A stretch of 64,000 nt of DNA from Linanthus parryae (taxonomy: Eukaryota > Streptophyta > Magnoliopsida > Ericales > Polemoniaceae): positions 155,631,345 through 155,695,344 of the forward strand of contig JALGPY010000002.1 in NCBI GenBank assembly GCA_023055425.1, given 5' to 3'. Positions 47,001 through 56,000 of this stretch are shown in pieces. The stretch's first letter is position 1, and each line of letters begins with the position of its first letter. The notes beneath the pieces are model-generated. The model had not been told where the DNA came from. It saw only the letters and a list, made by a program, of their open reading frames with translations, and ran no database searches. The position numbers and the translations under genes are program-made.

Positions 47001-50000
47001 GTGGGTATTGATGATTGTGATTGTTGTCGATGGGAGATGAACAGATGTGGAAGGGGGAGTGAAGGTGGGTGCGGCTAGGGTTAGGAGAGTGAGAGAGATA
47101 GAGAGAACCGATAGAGAGACAGAGGTAGTGGGAGAAGAGAGAGAAAGAAGAGGTTGTAAAATGAAGGGATAAGAGAAGAAAAGACTTATATAGTAGGGTA
47201 TATCTTTTTCATTTGACGGCAAAATGGTCTTTTAACTATTTCCGTCCATCCCCATTAGCTGCCGTCGAACTACAAGGGTGGTTTTTGTATATCCCCGAAC
47301 ACGAAGGGTGTTTTTGTATATACCCCATACTCGAGGGGTGGTTTTTGTCTTTTACCCTTTAGTTTTACATTTCTTGCTTTAATAGATGTAAATGTACTAA
47401 TTTAATCATTATATTCAAATAATTTTTGGTAATGATGACATATATCATATAATACAACTACTGAAATATTCCTAATTTTTAAGAATGTGGGGCCCCAAAA
47501 TTTTGAGGTCCCTAGGCGGTTGTCTCAACCGCCTAATGGTAGAGACGACCCTGTTTATACCTAAAGTGCACCCAAAAGGGGAGCGGTTGCAGTCCCCACA
47601 TCATTACTCATTAAACAATAATGGTAGCTGACACTATAAGAGCATCTCCAACAGCAGAACTGTCTTTGGACTAAATTTGTACCTGTCCTAAATTTTACAC
47701 CAGCACTTTTTGAGTAGTTGCTCCAGCAGATGGCCTAAATATAGGCCACCAGCATTATTTTATTATTTCATTATTTTCACTAGTAAACAATCATGTATCT
47801 ATATTTAGTTAACAATTATATGACTATTTTACAAAAAAAAAAAAAAAAAATCATTAGTAAACAATCATGTATCTATATCTAGTTAACAATTATATGATTT
47901 TTTCCAAAAAAAAAGTATGGAATTAATTAATTTTTTAAAGTGAGCAATTTTTTTATTTTTTATTTTGATGTTGAATCTGCAAAACAAGGTATTTTTTTTG
48001 TAATTTGACCTTGTATTCTTCAGTGTAATTCTTAAGGTATTTATAGATTTTTTTCATTTTATCGTTTCTACCGTAGATATAAACGTTGGATGGGGCAGAG
48101 GAGTTGCGAGAGAGTTGCAGGAGGAGGGAAGTTGAATAAATCTGTCTTTTTTAATGGTTTTCCACCAGCTCCAGTAGACTTAGTTTTTGTTCAGTTTTGT
48201 CCAAATTTAGGCCTGGTGTAAATTTACACCAGGTTTTACACCATTTGTTGGAGACAGATTTTAGCCAAAACTGACCTATATTTGTGCCAAAAAACGTTTT
48301 TGGCCAACTGTTGGAGTTGCTCTAAGAGTATGGGCAAAAACAGAACACTTCTGAAGTACACTAGTGTTTAAAATACGAGTTACTAGTGGAAATCTTAGAA
48401 AACTTCAGGTGGACTCGTCAACCCCAATTTTACACTAGCTTCCCTGGTGGCTATGGGCCGATGTCATCAGGCCTAGATGATTTTTGCTAAGCATTTAAGC
48501 TCGTATGTTGGGCCTAACTTTGAAGCATAACGAATATTGGTTCGAAGTCCACGTAGTACAAATTAAGCGGACTGGATTGTATTAAAAGTGTACGCGACGG
48601 GAGAAGTGAAAATATGAAGGGCTGCAAGTAAAACCGTCCAACGATAATTGGTTAGAATCGGACCGAACAACGATAATTGGTTAGAATCGGTTCAGTTAAG
48701 AAGGAATTGCGCTGAGTTTAGATTCGTAAAATTTTAAACTAAAATTAAACAGCTGAGTTCATGTTCTAATTTTTTTCAAACTGACTTAGGGCTAGTTTGG
48801 GAATGCTGTGGCGGTGCTAGAAAGCTGCTGTGTGAAAACACTGTGGAAAAGTCGCTGTAAATTCTTGATAAAATGTTGTTTGGTAAATATTACGTAAAAG
48901 CTGCTGTGAAATATTGGTATAGTAATTTTGTGTTTGGTAAAATTAACTGTGAAGTTGCTGTCAGAGGGTAAAATGACAAAAATATATGACACATGTAATT
49001 TCCGTAAAGATAACTATTGCTATTTTAAAAGATTGTAAGGTTAAAATCGGTTGTAGATAAATTAATCAAAAACACTTTCTGGAAAAGCACCTTCCTCCTT
49101 GCTTCCTGAAAACTGTTGTGGGACAGCAGAAACTGTCTGGAAGAACAGAAATTTTATTTTTACCAAACACACTAAAACTGCTTCTGCTGTCGGAAAGCAG
49201 CTGTGCTGGCAGCAGAAGCATTCCCAAACTCACACTTAATTGTTTAAAGCGGTTATATTTATTCACAATTATTATATATAATTATCCATAGTAATTAATT
49301 AGTAACAATCAATTCGTTATGGTCCATTACGATTACGTTTCAGTCTCTCATCTCAACCTCTCGTCTTTCTCTTCCAAAACTCTTACATCACTACGTATTT
49401 TTAAACTAAACAGTATGTTAAGTTGGGTGTGTGATTTCAACTAGTGATATTTAAAGTTATTTAGTTCTGAAATGTTAATGTTGTTCTTGACATATTCTTG
49501 AAGTACACTAATTTCTTTCTTGGGACGACATAAGAAATTGTTATACGTCACACGATCACTCACGCCTCACGAACGATAAGAAAAGATGCAATCACACAAG
49601 ATTTACGTGGTTCGCTAGCACAAAGTACGCTAACTACGTCCACGTGAAGAAATACCTTTATTCAATGAGTAGGAACCTCCAAGGATGTTTACATATGTTT
49701 ATAGGACCCCGAAAGATCCTTTTATAGCCTCTAAATTCGCCCCAAACAAATAAGGAAACAATTCCATCCTTATTATCTTCCTCCCGGGTTGTCTTCGTGC
49801 GAAGACCCGAAGTCTTCGTGCGAAGGGTGTTAGTGTAAAGACATTCGGTCTTCGTGCGAAGACTTTTCTGGATTGAGACTGAGAGCTCTTCTGCATGGAC
49901 TCTCTGATTTTGGCTAAGTATGGGGTCTTCGTGCAAAGGTACTTTGTCTTCGTGCGAAGACCCCCCCCCCCCCCCCCCCCCCCCCGGGCTTCATTTCTTC

Positions 50001-53000
50001 GCGTTCCTTTGAGTATCTCCATCTTCAATGCACTATTTTTGGTGGTTTTGTAATGGATTACGCAACGGAAATAACAATCATCCATAGAAGACCCTCCAAG
50101 GATCACAAGTCTAGATATCATAACGATAGTGAGGGTTTTCAGTATCAAAATACCTTTTGGTTCTCCTTTGATGACTTCACTCGTGAAAAAGTACTCACGT
50201 CTCTACGGCTAGTCCATGTCTAGGATTGAATCCGGATCCTTCATGCCTTTGTGCTAGCTAGGTATGAAGGAAGAAGAAGAAGATCACGCAAACCAGAGCA
50301 AGGAGGGGGCGACACCTCCTTGAAGCCGACGGGGTGAGGGGAGGCACTAAGGGGGGTTCGACCCTCTTAATGTTTTGTCTCTCTCCTTGTTTTTCTCTCC
50401 TACTCAAAGTATGTTATGAGCATTAGTTATGAAAAAAGCTAAGAGTGTCATTTATATAGTCCAACAACTCCTTGTTGACTGCATAAAAGTCCATATTCTA
50501 ATCATGTCCATACATCGATTAGTCCAACTTGCAAGTTATTCCTACTATGTTTGCAAGTAGTTGCGTATTGATCATTCTATTTAATTAATCATATTAACTA
50601 ATCCCTAAGTCCGGTCTAATCTATAGGGAGTGTGACCCCATATGTTCTTACTTGGTTGGTAGTAACAATTACTAACATGGAGTGGCCTCTAGCAAGACAT
50701 CCACGCTACCCAATTAATAAAAATAGTCATCCGACAAACCTTGTGCAAGTATTGTCTCATTCCTTTCTCTCTATATCCGGATTGGACACGAGAAATACAG
50801 GTCACACTCGTATAACCAATCCATAGTTTCGCGATCCAGGGAATAGTCTTATCCATGCAAATAACATGAATATGCTATATTGATTTATGTGAGTCTGGTC
50901 AGACATTCTATAAGCACCATCCCTCGAATGGCCGTGGATATTTTCTCCCGTTATGTGGGAGGGGCATATTCTATCTACGTCACTACCATTTCTAAGTTTG
51001 CTTCCTTATTGTATCCGAATAACGCCTTTATTACTACCCAGTTACGGTGTAGCGTTTGACGATGTCAAAACACAATATTTCACAACTAGAGGATCTAGTG
51101 ACTTCAAGTCTAAGGATGACAATACCGTTTTCACTACGAGAAGCACATGTGACTTTACATAACCTGTATGTAGCCTTCTTGTTGTGGGTCAATCCAGTAT
51201 GCTATTACTCCTAATGCATACACATGTGTTGGATCGTGATATCTCAATATCAATCCAACCCCATACTAGTATATAGTTGATCGTCCTATTAATCAATATA
51301 ATCGACTAGGGATATTTAAGATAAACAACACATTTGCAATCTAATGACTTCATTATATAAAATATCTCCATAATTAAAACAATGAATGTTTCTAGCCAAA
51401 AACATTGTTCATTCTAAAAAGATTGCCGCAAGGGCACCTATTCCAACACTATTCCTTACAACTTTCCACCTTGACTTGAAGTCTCTCATCTGCAACGAAG
51501 CTTCCTCCTCATTTTGAACAAAGCCTCGCCTCTCCCCTTCAGATATCTCTCGTCACGGAGACTCATTGGACCTCGCCGGGTCCTACATGCCCTAAGGGCC
51601 AAGGTTGTTAGAATCGCGATCCAACTCGTAGGATCGGACGATTCCACGACCCATAGGAGAGGTAGCGTTCCGGATCGGTCGGAAAATCGTTTTCCGGTGG
51701 AATCGGGTGGGATCGCGTCCAAACTCGTAGAGTCGGTAGACTCGAGCGACCCATCGATCCCACCGGTTAATGTTGACGAAGCCGATCACGGACCTCCGGC
51801 GAGCGTCGCCGGTATCCAGAAACCGCCGCCTGCCTCCGACCGTCCTCCGGTGACCGTCGCAGCATCCGTCACCACCCAAGCCACATCACCAACTGTTGGA
51901 ATGTTGGAACTAACCCATCACCAGATCCGATCAAGAGAGAAGAGGAGAAGAGAAGGTCAGAGAGAGAGAGAAAGTCTTACCTTGCAGAGAGAGGGTCGAA
52001 TTAGGGAACGGAAGAGACATCGCCTCAACTTCTCTTCTTATCTTGGCATCCACCTTTTTTTTGAAACCCTGTTTTCATCCACTCATTTCTAATTCCTTCA
52101 TTTTTATTTCTTTTTTCTTATCATCTTTTTTGCTTTAAATTTTGTCAGAATATAATTATTTATTTATTTACAATTTATCCCTTGTAGTATAAAAATATAC
52201 AGTTTTAGACTTTTTGGTAGAGTTATTGATGAAAATTTTACTAGTTAAGAGTTCAAGTAATTAAGCCAATAAAAATTATTGTTTTGGTAGGATCTTACGA
52301 TCTGTTCCGATCCTACGATCCTCGATCCCGTGGGACACTCCACGATCCTACGTAGGATCGCGATCCTGAAAACCTTGCTAAGGGCTCACTAGCTCAGAGT
52401 GTTGAGCAATTCCAGACAATGCTGGGACTTGCTCCTTTGAACCATCTTGGTGAACATATCCGCGGGGTTGCCAGCTGTCCCCACCTTCTTCAACTTGATC
52501 CTGCTCTCCTTTCTCAGATGGTGATACCTGACGTCGATATGCTTGGTCCTTTCATGATGAACCTGGTCCTTAGTCTAGCAAATCGCACTCACACTGTCAC
52601 AATTGACTGTTGCCTAATCTTGATGTAGGCCTAGATCATTTGCCATACCTTTAAGCCATTCTGCCTCCTTTGTTGCTTCCGTTAGATCCATGTACTCCGC
52701 ATCCATGTGAACAAAGTCACCGTCGGCTGTAGCGTCGCCTTCCAATTCACAACATAACCTCCCAGAGTAAGCACATAACAAGTCATAGATCTCCTACTAT
52801 CAATATCCCCTGCATAGTCCGAATCCAAGAATCCAACTACCAAGATATCTACATTAGCCCCATAGCATAGGCCAATGTCTGAGGTACCTTTAACATACCT
52901 GAATATGCGTTTCACCATTTTCTAATGGTCCCTACCTGGATGAGCCATAAAATGACTAACCACACTAACAACGAATGCTATGTCCGGTCAAGTACCGACC

Positions 53001-56000
53001 ACAGCATACACGAGGCTCCCAACTGCGCTAGCATATGGAACCTTTGACATGTACTCCTTCTCCTCCTCGGTCAGAACAGTGTACATTCCTAGCTTGCTGG
53101 TAGTTTCCATAGGAGTATCTATAGCTTTAGCTGATAACATCCCGAATCTGCTCAGGATTAGCTATAGCTTCTTCTTCTTCTTCTTCTTCTTCTTCTTCTT
53201 CTTCTTCTTCTTCTTCTTCTTCTTCTTCTTCTTCTTCTTCTTCTTCTTCTTCTTCTTCTTCTTCTTCTTCTTCTTCTTCTTCTTCTTCTTCTTCTTCTTC
53301 TTCTTCTTCTTCTTCTTCTTCTTCTTCTTCTTCTTCTTCTTCTTCTTCTTCTTCTTCTTCTTCTTCTTCTTCTCTTCTTCTTCTTCTTCTTCTTCTTCTT
53401 CTTCTTCTTCTTCTTCTCTTCTTCTTCTTCTTCTTCTTCTTCTTCTTCTTCTTCTTCTTCTTCTTCTTCTTCTTCTTCTTCTTCTTCTTCTTCTTCTTCT
53501 TCTTCTTCTTCTTCTTCTTCTTCTTCTTCTTCTTCTTCTTCTTCTTCTTCTTCTTCTTCTTCTTCTTCTTCTTCTTGATATTATGAGTTGCGATCGAAAT
53601 AGCATTCACATACAGAACTAGGTAGATACGTGATCCACTTCGCAACTCCTTGTGATACACGCAACAATCATACTCGCACTTGTGGTAACGAATCTTCAAC
53701 ATGAAGCTGTCAAACCTCTTGTACCATTGCCTTGGTGACTACTTAAGTCCGTAGAGAAATCTTTTCAGCTTTCACACATGGTTTTCTATTCCGGGAACTT
53801 GGAACCCTTCTGGTTGGCTCATGTACATCTCTTCCTCCAACTCTCCATGTAGAAAATCTGTCTTGATATCCAATTGCTCAAGCTCTAAGTCGTGGTGTGC
53901 TACTAAAACTAGTAACACCAGAATAGAAGTATGTCTGACCACCGGTGAGAAGATCTCGTTGTAGTCAACTCCCTTTTCGTGACTGAACGTTCTTGCAACT
54001 AGCCTTGCCTTATACTTGACGCCCTCTCCCAGAAGTAGTTCCTTCATTTCTTCTGAAAACCCCACTTGCGACTGACTATCTTCCTTCCCGCAGGAAATTT
54101 AATAAGATCCCAAGTCGTGTTCTTGCTAATACACTCCAGCTCCTATCCCACCGCGACAATCCATTGTGCTGACTCAAAAACTAGATATAGAGGCCTTGTA
54201 GGAGGAAGGCTCATCTCTACCTCTTCCGCTACTTGTAATGCATATCCTACCATACCATCATCCCTGTATCTTTCCGGAGGCTTTATGACTCTCCTTGGTC
54301 TTCCTTCAACAATACTTTGATGAATTGGGTCCTCTAGTGTAGACGCCTCCTCACTATCAGACTATTCTTCTTCTTCCTCTTCGGCTTCCGGCGACGGTGT
54401 TGTGATTTCGACATCCTTAGGATCAATAGGATCCGACTCTCCCTCCACCTACTTCTCAGCATCTCCAAGCTCTACCTCACGGAGTTCTTCAACATATGAG
54501 TCTCATCAAAGACTACACTTCTACTAAGTATAATCTTGTTGTATGCCCATAACTTGTATCCCTTCACACCTCTTTCAAATCATGAATACTCCCTTCTTAG
54601 CTCTTGGTTCTAGTTTGCCATCATCAACGTGATAATATGCAACACAACCAAAAAAATCTCAAAACCGAGTAATTCACTGCTCTACCGGACCATGCTTCCA
54701 TAGGAATCTTGCATCCTATACCTGTGTGCGGGCTCCGATTAATGAGATAGCATGCCATGGAAACTGCTTCTCCCCAAAAGCCTCTAGAAAGACTTTCATT
54801 TGAAAGCATGCACCTTACTCTCGCTAAATGTGTCCGATTCATTCTCTCGGCTACAACGTTCTGCTGCGGTGTGTGCCGAACGGTGCGATGGCGTGCTATT
54901 CCCAGATCCTTGCCGAATCCATCAAACTCTGATGAACAAAACTCCAAGGCGTTGTACGTGCCCAGCCTTTTCACCTTCTTCCAACCTGATTCTCTACTAG
55001 TGTCTTCCACTCCTTGAATATTGCGAAGTCTTCACTCTTTTGCTTAATCACGAATATCCAAGTCATCATGAGTAGTCGTCTATGATGCTCAAAAAGTACT
55101 TGTACCCGCCATCGCCTCACTCGAGATAGACCGCAACAATCTGAATGGATATAGTCAAGAGTACCTTTCGTTTCATGAACCACCTTAGGAAACTTGCCTA
55201 CCCTGTAGCTTCCCATACACGCAATGCTCACAAAAACCTAGGCTCTTGGACGTATGCCCGTGAGATCCTCTTCTTGTGAAGTTCTTGCATTCCACGTTTA
55301 CTCATATGACCGAGTCTCATATGCCAACTTAGTTAGATCAGCTTCCTTAACCTTGGCTGAGGTAACTTCGACAGACCCTGTGATAGTTGAACCGTGTAGA
55401 ACATACAAAGTCCCATCCTTGACCCCCTTGAGTAGCACATTTGAGTCCTTGTAGACGCATAATCCTCCACCTTCACCCTTGAAACTGAAACCCTGATGTC
55501 AAGTAGACTCAAAGAAACCATATTCTTTGTGACAAGTGGTACGTGTCTCACCTCCTTCAATGTGCAGGTCTTCCCATCCACAGTATTGAACCTAACTGAG
55601 CCTTTTCCTATGACCTTGCAAACAGCTCCGTTTGCCATATGAACGGATCCTCCATCTGCACGGTTGTAGCTTGAAAATAGCTCCCAATTAGAACAGATGC
55701 AATAAGAAGCTCCTGAGTCAAGAAACCTCTCATCGAATGAATTCGTGACATCATCCACCAGTAGAACGAAATTATCCTCATATGTATTCCCCTTTTCTAC
55801 CACGGATATAGAGCCATTCTGTCCCTGTTTTCCTCGTTTAAGGGAATCACTCTTCCAGCGGCCTTTCTCCTTGCAACAGGCACATACGTCCTTGGGTAAC
55901 TTAGAACCAAAGAATTGCTTCTTCTTATTCTTCTTACCTTTCTTGCTTACCCCCGACGCCATCAACCCGGAAGCATGGTCCTTTGTACCTATGCCTGCCC

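Larger units (their letters stand above)
45129..47362. mobile_element. Mutator-like unit with long inverted repeats, Pack-MULE candidate
   Basis: The arms 45129-45240 and about 47245-47362 are inverted repeats. Both contain CTCGAGTATGGGGTATATAC, AAAAACACCCTTCGTGTTCG and GGGATATACAAA-type blocks in mirror order, over about 90-100 bp. The right arm extends about 20 bp further outward than the left, so the left end seems trimmed and I cannot confirm a 9-bp duplication. The interior has a GC-richer, gene-like segment (45870-46050) and repeats. Confidence 0.6.
45079..47553. mobile_element. hAT element, 2.5 kb, in the PNSL2 intron, carrying nested elements
   Basis: Begins CAGGACCGTCTCTAGGG and ends (reverse complement) CAGGGTCGTCTCTACC. 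It is flanked by a perfect 8-bp duplication TTTATACC (45071-45078 and 47554-47561). Same terminal family as 13395-14174. No hAT transposase is seen; the inside is taken up by a Mutator-like unit and a second hAT. Confidence 0.92.

Noticed and set aside
51514..52092. 192-codon plus-strand frame
   Set aside because: Lies inside the hAT element and its flank, low-complexity and Arg-rich, crossing the insertion boundary at 51600.
52980..53702. Long frames of poly-Phe/Ser/Leu, poly-Lys/Arg/Glu over the triplet tract
   Set aside because: They are translations of the TTC/GAA microsatellite in different frames, not proteins.
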